Notes under the pieces: model-generated | What the model was told of the DNA's origin: nothing | Seen by the model: only the letters and a program-made list of their open reading frames with translations | Databases searched by the model: none | Shown: positions 1 through 5,585 of the stretch, in pieces | Layout of the letters: each line of letters opens with the position of its first letter | Numbering within the stretch: position 1 is the stretch's first letter | From: Candidatus Aphodoplasma excrementigallinarum | GTDB lineage: Bacteria > Bacillota > Clostridia > UBA1381 > UMGS1253 | Length of the DNA stretch: 6,120 nucleotides | Assembly: GCA_018713805.1 (NCBI GenBank) | Contig: DVOF01000078.1 | Span: forward strand, 1-6,120 | Direction: 5' to 3' | Made by a program: the position numbers and the translations under genes

Positions 1-484
1 ATTTACTTAAATATTTAAATATTTCACTGCTGATCTGCTCGAACGACTCCGCATTAATCACGATTTGCTCCGGGTCGGACACAATCGTTTCCGCCACAAG
101 GTCAATGAGCGTTTTCTCCGACTCATTCTCATACATTGGCTTGTTCAAAGATATATAATTGTTGAGCGGCGTATGCTTGAGCCGGGTCGCCGTTTTGATC
201 GCGGTAACAATCTGCCGCGTCGCGCATAAATCGGCAAAGGCAGAAAAATTCGACTGCTTGTCCGTCCTGAAATCGCGGATCGCCTTGTACAGCCCGATCA
301 TACCCTCCTGAATGATGTCCTCCCGGTCCGCGCCAATCAAAAAATAGGCCCTTGCACGCGCCTTCACAAGGCTTTTATACTTATCAAGAAGGTATTCCGT
401 CGCGCCAACGTCACCCTGCTGGGCCAGCGAAACGATTTCTTCATCCGTTTTAGAAGCATAAGATGCTTTTTGATTATCCGCCAT
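1..484 (-). CDS. sigH: RNA polymerase sigma-H factor (sigma-30), 3' end missing
   Basis: This is an alternative sigma factor that directs RNA polymerase to transition-phase and early sporulation promoters. My translation of the minus strand from ATG 484-482 gives 161 residues and runs off the window edge. It closely follows Bacillus SigH. ARAYFLIGADREDIIQEGMI (residues 43-62) and the following GLYKAIRDF are the region 2 core and -10 recognition segment. CATRQIVTAIKTATRLKHTP (87-106) and the following LNNYISLNKP are the SigH-specific continuation. FEQISSEIFKYLSK (148-161) begins region 4.1. The promoter -35-binding helix of region 4.2 lies outside the window; about 50 residues are missing compared with the usual 210-218. 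The chosen ATG has a GGGG element 5 nt upstream. An in-frame GTG at 490-488, 12 nt from an AAGGAG at 503-508, is an alternative start, and an in-frame stop at 499-497 excludes anything longer. It is transcribed alone, divergently from the MATE gene. Its presence suggests spore-forming ancestry but does not prove sporulation. Confidence 0.95.
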   Translation of the reverse strand, partial: MADNQKASYASKTDEEIVSLAQQGDVGATEYLLDKYKSLVKARARAYFLIGADREDIIQEGMIGLYKAIRDFRTDKQSNFSAFADLCATRQIVTAIKTATRLKHTPLNNYISLNKPMYENESEKTLIDLVAETIVSDPEQIVINAESFEQISSEIFKYLSK

Positions 485-542
485 TTGCACCCCGATCTAT
501 TTCTCCTTGTCTATCTAACTGCCTTATCCGGTTACTGGCCTC

Positions 543-571
543 ATTATATGCAATTATAACGAAATTGTCAA
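543..571 (-). promoter_or_regulatory. sigma-A promoter of sigH
   Basis: On the minus strand, TTGACA (plus 566-571) and TATAAT (plus 543-548) are separated by exactly 17 nt, a perfect vegetative consensus. The predicted start is near 536, which leaves a leader of about 50 nt before the sigH ATG. The DNA upstream of -35 (572-610) is very AT-rich and could act as an UP element. I saw no clear Spo0A box. A perfect promoter suggests sigH transcription is high by default, with control coming from repression or post-transcriptionally; that is inference. Confidence 0.85.
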
Positions 572-730
572 GCTGATTTGTAAAATATATGGTATTTCAA
601 ACAATTTTTTTTGTATAAATTCGGAAGATTACAGCGAATTGTGTAATTTCCGGTTATTATATTGTATATTATGCACAATTATGTGAAATTTTGATATTTA
701 TTCTGTTGTAACATGCACACATTTAGATTC

Positions 731-760
731 TTGCGCCACCCCACGGTCCTGTGTTATAAT
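731..760 (+). promoter_or_regulatory. Extended -10 promoter of the MATE gene
   Basis: TGTTATAAT (752-760) is a perfect extended -10 element (TG, one base, TATAAT). A partial -35, TTGCGC (731-736), lies 18 nt before TATAAT. The predicted start is near 767, giving a leader of about 39 nt before the ATG at 806. The poor -35 with an extended -10 is a common compensation in Gram-positive promoters. Confidence 0.75.
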
Positions 761-805
761 AAGCATTGCTGCGCTGTCATGCAGGATTTTTAAGGGGGAT
801 AGGTC

Positions 806-2173
806 ATGGTATTTTCAGAGGCGCTGCGGGACAGAAAATTTCTAAAGTGGATGCTGACGCTCTCGCTACCGATTGCACTGCAAAATTTGATCAACGCATC
901 TGTAAATACGGCCGACACGATAATGGTCGGCCAGCTCGGGGAGGCCTCGATCGCATCGGTCGGCCTTGCTAATCAGGTGTTTTTTATTCTTTCGCTGATC
1001 CTATTCGGCGTCAGCAGCGGCTGTAACGTATTTGTCGCGCAATTTTGGGGTAAGCGTGACCTGACAAATATCCGCAAAACAATGGCGCTCAGCATTATGC
1101 TCAGCCTGGTTCCAGCGGTGATATTTACCTTTTGCGCGCTGGTCACGCCGGACTTTTTGATGCGTATTTTCTCCAATGACGAGCAGGTCGTCGCGCTCGG
1201 GTGTCAATACCTGCGTATCATTGCAATCAGCTATATTCCTTACGCAATTTCGCTGACAATCAGCAGCTCCGTCCGGACGATCGAACGGCCGGCGCTTGCG
1301 CTTGTGACGTCAATTATGTCGCTGCTGATCAATACATGCCTGAACTATGTGTTCATATTTGGAAAATTTGGCGCACCTGCGCTCGGCGTTGAAGGCGCCG
1401 CGCTGGCAACGACCATTACGCGGCTAATTGAGCTTATCGTTGTTGCAACTGTGCTGTATACGCGCTTTTCCATGATTGCCATCCGCCTCAAAGACTTTGG
1501 GCGCGCGCTCCACCTGCGGTTTATCAAGCCGTTTATGCGGGCCGTTACGCCGGTCATCTTAAACGAAAGCGCGTGGGGGATTGGCGTGGCGATGTATTCA
1601 GTCGTTTATTCCCACATGGGGACCAACGTCGTGGCCGCCATGAACATCAACAGCGTATTCGACAACCTGTTCCGCGCGCTGTTCTTTGGGATTAGTTATG
1701 CGGCCGGCGTCATCGTCGGCAAAACGATCGGCGAGGGAAAGGAGGAGCTTGCGCTCGAGTACGGCAAGCGGTTCAACGTGATTACGCCTGTGTTCAGCAT
1801 TGCGTTTACCGTTCTGATCGCCGTCTGCGCGCCGATTGTATGGGTTATCTACAATGTTTCGGAAGAAGTCATGTTCAGCGCAACATGGCTGATCATCATA
1901 ACGGGGCTGTATGCGCCTTTGCGGAACGCCAACAGCGTCCAGCTCGTAGGCGTACTCCGGAACGGCGGCGACACAAAGTTTACCCTGTATCTTGACCTTG
2001 CAGGCGTGTGGTTTATCGCACTGCCGCTCGGCGCGCTGTTCGGATTGGTATTGAAATGCAATATCATCATCGTCCACGCCGTAATGCTCGTCGAAGAAAT
2101 CGTGAAGTTTATTCTTTTGACGCACCGTACCTTCCAAGGAAAATGGGTCAAAAACCTGGTACAGCGAATGTAA
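806..2173 (+). CDS. MATE-family multidrug/toxin efflux transporter
   Basis: This is an inner-membrane antiporter of the multi-antimicrobial extrusion family, which exports organic compounds in exchange for Na+ or H+. Its substrate cannot be read from the sequence. The protein has 455 residues, the usual family length, and a hydrophobicity pattern consistent with twelve membrane helices in two MatE halves (about 17-180 and 243-405). Typical signatures are the first-helix segment NTADTIMVGQLGEASIASVG (34-53), the GVEGAALATTITRLIE helix (194-209) and GVLRNGGDTKF (382-392) in the second half. The ATG at 806 follows a strong AAGGGGG site (792-798) with 7-nt spacing. The gene is monocistronic, with its own promoter and terminator. 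The neighbouring regulator at 2803 is not next to its promoter, so control by that regulator is not indicated. Family assignment is secure; the subfamily (NorM-like or DinF-like) is not. Confidence 0.94.
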   Translation: MVFSEALRDRKFLKWMLTLSLPIALQNLINASVNTADTIMVGQLGEASIASVGLANQVFFILSLILFGVSSGCNVFVAQFWGKRDLTNIRKTMALSIMLSLVPAVIFTFCALVTPDFLMRIFSNDEQVVALGCQYLRIIAISYIPYAISLTISSSVRTIERPALALVTSIMSLLINTCLNYVFIFGKFGAPALGVEGAALATTITRLIELIVVATVLYTRFSMIAIRLKDFGRALHLRFIKPFMRAVTPVILNESAWGIGVAMYSVVYSHMGTNVVAAMNINSVFDNLFRALFFGISYAAGVIVGKTIGEGKEELALEYGKRFNVITPVFSIAFTVLIAVCAPIVWVIYNVSEEVMFSATWLIIITGLYAPLRNANSVQLVGVLRNGGDTKFTLYLDLAGVWFIALPLGALFGLVLKCNIIIVHAVMLVEEIVKFILLTHRTFQGKWVKNLVQRM

Positions 2174-2204
2174 AAAAAAGGACAGCGCTCGCTGTCCTTT
2201 TTTT
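2172..2204. terminator. Bidirectional intrinsic terminator between convergent genes
   Basis: GGACAGC (2180-2186) pairs with GCTGTCC (2191-2197) around a 4-nt loop. An A8 tract lies on the left (2172-2179) and a T7 tract on the right (2198-2204), so it can work on both strands. It overlaps the stop codons of both flanking genes: TAA of the MATE gene at 2171-2173 and TAA of the leftward gene at 2205-2203. Confidence 0.93.
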
Positions 2205-2664
2205 ATACCTCAATTACGTTTGCTTCACAGCTTTCGATACACTCTCTTCCCATATCCCACATATGCGGACAGTGGGCGATTACCGTCCCTGACCGCTTCA
2301 GCATCTTTTCATTTCTCACGCGGACGCATCGGGTCGTCTTTGGCTTTACCGTATAGGACGCCCGCACGGCAAGAGGAAGTATTTGCCGGTAAAGGTCGCT
2401 CCAGCCGCCATGCAAACGCCTCTCCCAGCCGCGGCACGGCGGTAGAAAAACAAGCGAAATCCCCGGATACTGCTTTTTCATCTCGGCTACAACGGCCGCG
2501 CAAAGCAGGTCAAAACCCGGCATTGCGCCGCTGTAAAACGTATCAACTCCCTGCTCAAGCAAATTTTCCAGCTCTGCTACAACACGTCCCGTCAGCGAGG
2601 CAAGGTCCTCCCCAAATAAAACCTCCGCTCCAACAAAGCAGCAGGCCCGCTCCTTCTTTGGCAC
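2203..2664 (-). CDS. Divergent SLOG / DUF1273-like protein, function unknown
   Basis: The 153-residue protein resembles the small YpsA/DUF1273 branch of the SLOG superfamily, Rossmann-like proteins thought to bind nucleotide-derived ligands. Visible correspondences are the N-terminal strand ACCFVGAE (7-14), where relatives commonly read CCFTGHR; FYSGAMPGFDLLCAA (43-57), matching the usual SGMALGVD(L/T)WAAE; KKQYPGISLVFLPPCRGWERR (63-83), where relatives have YPDI-(3)-PC--Q--KW; and a late strand TVIAHCPHM (127-135). The C-terminal GGTAYT-type motif is replaced by WDMGREC (136-142). It has eight cysteines (8, 9, 55, 77, 113, 132, 142, 146) and no signal peptide or membrane helix, so it is probably cytosolic. 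The start is GTG at 2664, 8 nt after an AAGGGG site, and an in-frame TAA at 2679-2677 rules out longer versions. The nearby ATG at 2672 is out of frame. Fold assignment rests on motif memory only; ligand and role are unknown. Confidence 0.72.
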   Translation of the reverse strand: MPKKERACCFVGAEVLFGEDLASLTGRVVAELENLLEQGVDTFYSGAMPGFDLLCAAVVAEMKKQYPGISLVFLPPCRGWERRLHGGWSDLYRQILPLAVRASYTVKPKTTRCVRVRNEKMLKRSGTVIAHCPHMWDMGRECIESCEANVIEV

Positions 2665-2676
2665 AAAAACATCCCC

Positions 2677-2743
2677 TTATTATTCGGAATACCGATATTA
2701 TATTACACTTTGGCATAACAGTCAACGGTATTCCGAATGATAA
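2677..2743. promoter_or_regulatory. Candidate operator: inverted repeat bracketing the SLOG-gene promoter
   Basis: ATTCGGAATACCG (2682-2694) and CGGTATTCCGAAT (2726-2738) are perfect 13-bp inverted copies. With one mismatch the arms extend to 18 bp (2677-2694 and 2726-2743), 31 nt apart. Each arm contains its own CGG-N4-CCG dyad, fitting a small HTH dimer. The right arm touches the -35 of the leftward promoter. The left arm lies 2 nt beyond its -10, over the transcription start. The right arm also overlaps the putative -35 of the XRE gene. The neighbouring XRE protein is the obvious candidate binder; that is inference. Confidence 0.7.
2697..2725 (-). promoter_or_regulatory. sigma-A promoter of the SLOG-like gene
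   Basis: On the minus strand, TTGACT (plus 2720-2725) and TATAAT (plus 2697-2702) are separated by 17 nt, one base from full consensus. The predicted start is near 2690, 26 nt before the GTG start codon. Such a strong promoter on a small accessory gene, with inverted repeats abutting both ends, suggests it is normally kept repressed. Confidence 0.85.
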
Positions 2744-2765
2744 TGTGCTTTGATATCCATATACT
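2737..2765 (+). promoter_or_regulatory. Probable promoter of the XRE regulator gene
   Basis: ATGATA (2737-2742) and TATACT (2760-2765) are 17 nt apart, matching 4 of 6 and 5 of 6 consensus positions. The predicted start is near 2772, about 31 nt before the ATG. An alternative -10, TATAAG (2765-2770), has no good -35. The -35 overlaps the right arm of the inverted repeat, so binding there could also cause autoregulation. Confidence 0.5.
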
Positions 2766-2802
2766 ATAAGTAGTGGGAATTTAGAAAAAGAGAGGATGTT
2801 AT

Positions 2803-3045
2803 ATGGATACCAGGGACGCGATTAGCAAGCGCATTGTCAAGCTATGTGAGGAAAGGAATATAACCATCAATAAATTATGCGCCATGTCCGGCGCAACACA
2901 GTCGACCATCAATGACATTGTAAACGGTGTAACGAAGAATCCCGGTATTGTAACGATAAAAAAGCTATGCGATGGGCTGGAAATTACCCTGTGCGAATTT
3001 TTTAACTCAGATTTGTTTCATAATCTGGAGCAGGAAATCAAATAA
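2803..3045 (+). CDS. XRE-family (Cro/C1-type) HTH transcriptional regulator
   Basis: This 80-residue protein is essentially one Cro/C1-type helix-turn-helix domain. Such proteins bind palindromic operators as dimers, usually as repressors. KRIVKLCEERNITINKLCAM (9-28) covers the first helices. SGATQSTINDIVNGVTKNPG (29-48) contains the turn and recognition helix. TIKKLCDGLEITLCEFF (51-67) is the typical closing segment. No ligand-binding, protease or oligomerisation domain follows, so any signal must come through a partner or through its own concentration. The ATG at 2803 is 7 nt after AGAGAGG (2789-2795). It is divergent from the SLOG-like gene across a region with a long inverted repeat, and is followed at once by a terminator, so it is monocistronic. 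Close relatives are common in Clostridia, both on chromosomes and in integrated elements. No integrase or phage gene is visible here. Confidence 0.93.
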   Translation: MDTRDAISKRIVKLCEERNITINKLCAMSGATQSTINDIVNGVTKNPGIVTIKKLCDGLEITLCEFFNSDLFHNLEQEIK

Positions 3046-3072
3046 AAACGGCTTTTTAAGCCGTTTTTATTT
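3040..3072. terminator. Bidirectional intrinsic terminator between XRE gene and leftward operon
   Basis: A 15-bp perfect stem (3040-3054 with 3058-3072) has a TTT loop and a GC core, CGGCTT / AAGCCG, flanked by A5 and T5 tracts. More T residues follow to 3076. It begins within the stop region of the XRE gene (TAA 3043-3045) and sits just past the stop of the leftward oxidoreductase (3077-3075), so it can end both transcripts. Confidence 0.93.
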
Positions 3073-3074
3073 TT

Positions 3075-4274
3075 TTATAAATCCGTTTCATGCAGCTTAA
3101 CGCCGTTTTTCACCAACCGAGCCTGCAAAGCCGAAACATCAAGCGCAGCAAAGTCCGTCCCCATTGCCGCGGCCGTGCCGGCCGCCTCGCCCGTCTGGGC
3201 ACATACCGGGATTACGCGCGTAATGTCCCACATCGTATCCGTCACGCTGATACACCGTCCCGCGCAGAGCAAATTTTTGACCTTGTTTCCGTAAAGCGTG
3301 CGGAAAGGCAGCTCATACACCGGCCCGCGTTTACGCCAGTCGCCGATCATGCCAACGCTGTCGTCAAAGCGCGTATGCACCTGCCGGTTATCCAGCTCAA
3401 ATGCGCCGGCGAGCCGCCGCGTCATGCGAAGCTGCGGGATTGTGGGCACGTTGACCGGTATGTACGACGCGTCATCCTTCCGCCGTTTGAGCACATCCTT
3501 CAAAATCTGCTCATGCGCCAGCGTCAGCATGCGGCTCGTTTCAAAGCCGTCCAGACCGCTAAAGCGGCCTACGTCAAACTGCTCCTTGTCGATATAGTTG
3601 CCGTTTTCATCGACTACATCCGCAAACCCGAGCATGTGCAGCTCGTGACCAGCCTTTCCCAAACCGTAGTACCACGCCGCAAGCTTGTTCCCCTGCTCGG
3701 ACAGCGCCGTGTCCTCGTCCGCAAACGCGCAGACGTCCGCGTCGCCCGTCGCGTCAATGACGCTTTTCACGCGGATGGCCTGCCGGCCGCCCTTGTGCTC
3801 TACAAGTACGGTGTCGATTCTGCCGTCTTGTTTTGTCACACCGCAGACCGACGCCGTGTACAAAATGGATACGCCCTCGCGCAGCAGCAGGCGCTCCAGC
3901 TCGATGGCAAACAGGTGCGCGTTATACTGCACCTCAAACCGCGTCGCCGCCTTTTCCTCCGCCGTACCATTCTCCAGCCACGGCGCCGGGTAACGCGCCT
4001 CTGCGCCATGCTTGAGTGACAGGCGCAGCAGCTCTTCGCTGATGCCGTAGCTGACCTGCCGCCCGCACCCGTCGCACAGCGGCAGGTAGACCGTCACAAT
4101 TCCCAGCGTGCCAAGCCCGCCGAGCATACACTCCCGCTCGCACAGGAGCACCTTCGCCCCGCCGCGTGCAGCAGCCAGCGCCGCCGCTGCGCCCGCGATA
4201 CCGCCTCCTGCGACGAACACATCGCACGTTTCCACGACCGGCAGTTCCCGCGCCGGTTCTGTTACATATTCCAT
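3075..4274 (-). CDS. FAD-dependent oxidoreductase (FAD_oxidored family)
   Basis: This is a predicted cytosolic flavoprotein of 399 residues; its substrate is unknown. CDVFVAGGGIAGAAAALAAA (17-36) is the N-terminal dinucleotide-binding fold with GGGIAG at 23-28. KVLLCERE (41-48) ends the second strand with the acidic residue expected to contact the adenosine ribose. VIDATGDADVCAFA (172-185) is the internal ATG-type motif of this flavoprotein group. NLLCAGRCISVTDTMWDITR (334-353) and the following IPVCAQTGEAAGTAAAM form the C-terminal FAD contact. The layout matches PF12831-type oxidoreductases common in Clostridia. The ATG at 4274 is preceded by AGAGGGGGA (4281-4289) with 6-nt spacing. An in-frame GTG at 4295 would add seven residues but lacks a site. 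The ATG overlaps the trmD stop by one base (TGATG), implying translational coupling. No signal peptide is seen. Cysteines at 67 and 70 (CDGC) are close to the flavin-binding region and could be redox-active; that is speculative. Confidence 0.88.
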   Translation of the reverse strand: MEYVTEPARELPVVETCDVFVAGGGIAGAAAALAAARGGAKVLLCERECMLGGLGTLGIVTVYLPLCDGCGRQVSYGISEELLRLSLKHGAEARYPAPWLENGTAEEKAATRFEVQYNAHLFAIELERLLLREGVSILYTASVCGVTKQDGRIDTVLVEHKGGRQAIRVKSVIDATGDADVCAFADEDTALSEQGNKLAAWYYGLGKAGHELHMLGFADVVDENGNYIDKEQFDVGRFSGLDGFETSRMLTLAHEQILKDVLKRRKDDASYIPVNVPTIPQLRMTRRLAGAFELDNRQVHTRFDDSVGMIGDWRKRGPVYELPFRTLYGNKVKNLLCAGRCISVTDTMWDITRVIPVCAQTGEAAGTAAAMGTDFAALDVSALQARLVKNGVKLHETDL

Positions 4275-5017
4275 CAGTTCTCCCCCTCTTCGCACTTTAA
4301 AGTTTTCAAATATTTAAGATCCATTTCGCTCAGTTCCGCCTTTTTTAACAAATCGGGCCGCTTTTCATAGGTGACCCGGAGCGACTGCTGCCGCTTCCAG
4401 ACCTCGATGTTGGCGTGGTGCCCGCTCAGCAGTATTTCCGGCACGCTCCGGCCCAGGATTTCGGGCGGGCGGGTATACTGCGGGTATTCCAGCAGGGCGT
4501 GATAATGCGACTCCCCCATATAGGAGCTTGCGTCCGCCAGCACGCCCGGCACGAGCCGCGCCACCGCGTCAATGACCGCCATGGCAGGAATCTCGCCCCC
4601 CGTGAGCACAAAGTCGCCGATGGACAGCTCCATATCCACGATCTCGTCGAGCACACGCTGGTCGACGCCCTCATAGTGCCCGCACAATAGTACGATGTGC
4701 GTTTGCTGCGCAAGCTCCGCCGCGCACGGCTGGTCAAACACCCGCCCCTGCGGCGAAAGGTAGATGGTGAGCGGCTTATACCCAAGCCCCTCCGTCACAC
4801 TCCGGTATGCGTCATAGATCGGCTGGACCGCCATCAACATGCCCGCGCCGCCGCCATAGGGGTAGTCGTCGACGCGGCGGTGCTTGTCGGTGGAAAAGTC
4901 GCGGATCTGGATAAAATTCAGCTCCAAAAGGCCGTTTTCCCGCGCACGCCCAATGATACTGTCGCCCAGCACAGCCTCAAACATGTCCGGGAACAGCGTA
5001 AGCACGTCAAAGCGCAT
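4274..5017 (-). CDS. trmD: tRNA (guanine37-N1)-methyltransferase TrmD
   Basis: TrmD transfers a methyl group from S-adenosylmethionine to N1 of G37 in tRNAs reading CNN-type and related codons, preventing +1 frameshifting. It acts as a homodimer with a trefoil-knot SAM site. The 247 residues are the usual length. Visible motifs are MRFDVLTLFPDMF (1-13), DDYPYGGGAGMLM (50-62), YLSPQGRVF (86-94), CGHYEGVDQR (112-121), SIGDFVLTGGEIPAMAVIDA (132-151), YPQYTRP (178-184) and LLSGHHANIEVWKR (196-209). Arg154 lines up with the E. coli catalytic arginine, while the position of E. coli Asp169 is Glu169 here. The ATG at 5017 fits family alignment and overlaps the rimM stop as TGATG. A GTG at 5020, 8 nt from GAGGGG (5029-5034) and giving a GTGA overlap, is a real alternative adding one residue. 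It lies between rimM and the oxidoreductase in one operon. Confidence 0.97.
   Translation of the reverse strand: MRFDVLTLFPDMFEAVLGDSIIGRARENGLLELNFIQIRDFSTDKHRRVDDYPYGGGAGMLMAVQPIYDAYRSVTEGLGYKPLTIYLSPQGRVFDQPCAAELAQQTHIVLLCGHYEGVDQRVLDEIVDMELSIGDFVLTGGEIPAMAVIDAVARLVPGVLADASSYMGESHYHALLEYPQYTRPPEILGRSVPEILLSGHHANIEVWKRQQSLRVTYEKRPDLLKKAELSEMDLKYLKTLKCEEGEN
4281..4289 (-). promoter_or_regulatory. Shine-Dalgarno site of the oxidoreductase gene inside trmD
   Basis: AGAGGGGGA on the minus strand lies within the last codons of trmD, 6 nt before the ATG at 4274. It supports that start over the upstream in-frame GTG at 4295 and shows that the gene has its own ribosome site in addition to stop-start overlap. 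Confidence 0.75.
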
Positions 5018-5526
5018 CACTCCACCAGCCCCTCTAATAAATGTACGACGATTTTCCCTTCCTCGATGTCGACGCGCAGCACGACCTCATCGATCACGGG
5101 AAGCAGGATATCCTTCCCCTTCTCCGGCCGCACAACGTATACGTCGTTGCTCCCGGTCGGGAACACCTCCACCACTTTGCCAAGGTAATCCCCCGTATCC
5201 GTTTCCACTGCGCAGCCGAGCAGGTCGCAGATATAGTAGCCCTCCTCCGGCTCGCCAAGCTGCTCCCTGTCCACGTACAGCGTATGGTTTTTCAGCGTTT
5301 CTGCCTCGTCTATATGGTCAATGCCTGCAAACTTCACAATCAGGTTCCCCTTCTGGTACTTGATGTGCTGGAGTGCAAAGGCTTTTTTTTCTTTTTTAAT
5401 ATCAATATACACCGTCTCAAGGTCCTCAAACACATCGGGCGTATCCGTCCACGGCACAACCTTCACCTCGCCGCGCAGCCCGTGCGTATTGACCACCTGT
5501 CCGACCTGCAATGTCTGCTGTTTCAT
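5017..5526 (-). CDS. rimM: Ribosome maturation factor RimM
   Basis: RimM binds ribosomal protein S19 in the 30S head and assists late 16S rRNA maturation. The protein has 169 residues. The N-terminal domain carries the signature VGQVVNTHGLRGEVKVVPWT (8-27). The C-terminal PRC-barrel domain starts near YYICDLLG (97-104) and includes GSNDVYVV (125-132) and LLPVIDEVV (141-149). The ATG at 5526 is chosen because AAAGGAA (5534-5540) lies 7 nt upstream and the protein then begins with the usual short tail. The in-frame ATG at 5547 would add MRERNAE but has only a hairpin before it. Its stop overlaps the trmD start. The coding strand holds a run of six A, a G and eight A (5383-5397) encoding KKEKK, a possible slippage site. 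Confidence 0.96.
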   Translation of the reverse strand: MKQQTLQVGQVVNTHGLRGEVKVVPWTDTPDVFEDLETVYIDIKKEKKAFALQHIKYQKGNLIVKFAGIDHIDEAETLKNHTLYVDREQLGEPEEGYYICDLLGCAVETDTGDYLGKVVEVFPTGSNDVYVVRPEKGKDILLPVIDEVVLRVDIEEGKIVVHLLEGLVE

Positions 5527-5554
5527 CTCTGCGTTCCTTTCCCGCATGACAAAA

Positions 5555-5577
5555 TGGGGCGCAAAAATTGCGCCCCA
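5555..5577 (-). terminator. Hairpin between khpA and rimM, possible attenuator
   Basis: TGGGGCGCAA pairs perfectly with TTGCGCCCCA (10 bp) around a 3-nt loop, 8 nt after the khpA stop and 28 nt before the rimM ATG. On the transcribed strand it is followed by ATTTTGTC, only four U residues, so it would be a weak or partial terminator. It could also be an mRNA-stability or processing element. Function is inferred. Confidence 0.55.
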
Positions 5578-5585
5578 CCATGCAA

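Larger units (their letters stand above)
485..805. other. 321-bp divergent intergenic region, sigH / MATE
   Basis: This AT-rich gap contains the sigH promoter (543-571) and the MATE promoter (731-760). The stretch between them (572-730) is strongly AT-rich with T tracts, and I found no ORF, hairpin terminator or RNA gene in it. A weak 7-bp inverted repeat, AATTGTG (637-643) and CACAATT (674-680), is present but its significance is doubtful. Confidence 0.6.

Noticed and set aside
619..652. ATTCGGAA and TTTCCGG similar to parts of the 2682-2738 operator arms
   Set aside because: Only about half of the motif is shared, with no CGG-N4-CCG dyad and no placement over a promoter, so a second binding site is not supported.
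637..680. AATTGTG / CACAATT inverted repeat in the sigH-MATE gap
   Set aside because: Only 7 bp, widely spaced and in very AT-rich DNA where such matches are expected by chance; not aligned with either promoter.
2670..2672. ATG upstream of the SLOG-like gene as its start
   Set aside because: It is out of frame with the coding sequence; the GTG at 2664 is the only start in frame after the upstream stop.
2220..2753. A 177-codon plus-strand open frame over the SLOG-like gene
   Set aside because: Low-complexity Ser/Pro/Arg composition, it runs through the SLOG promoter and inverted repeat, and lacks a good ribosome site. The minus-strand frame has a ribosome site, promoter, terminator and motif resemblance.
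2665..3072. Type II toxin-antitoxin or phage repressor locus
   Set aside because: The XRE protein alone resembles many antitoxins and phage repressors, but no toxin-like partner lies beside it in the same direction, and there is no integrase, att repeat or phage gene in the window.
3090..4019. A 309-codon open frame on the plus strand opposite the oxidoreductase gene
   Set aside because: It is antisense to a clear flavoprotein gene with family motifs, has no recognisable domain and is rich in Arg/His/Val, typical of a shadow frame over a GC-rich gene.
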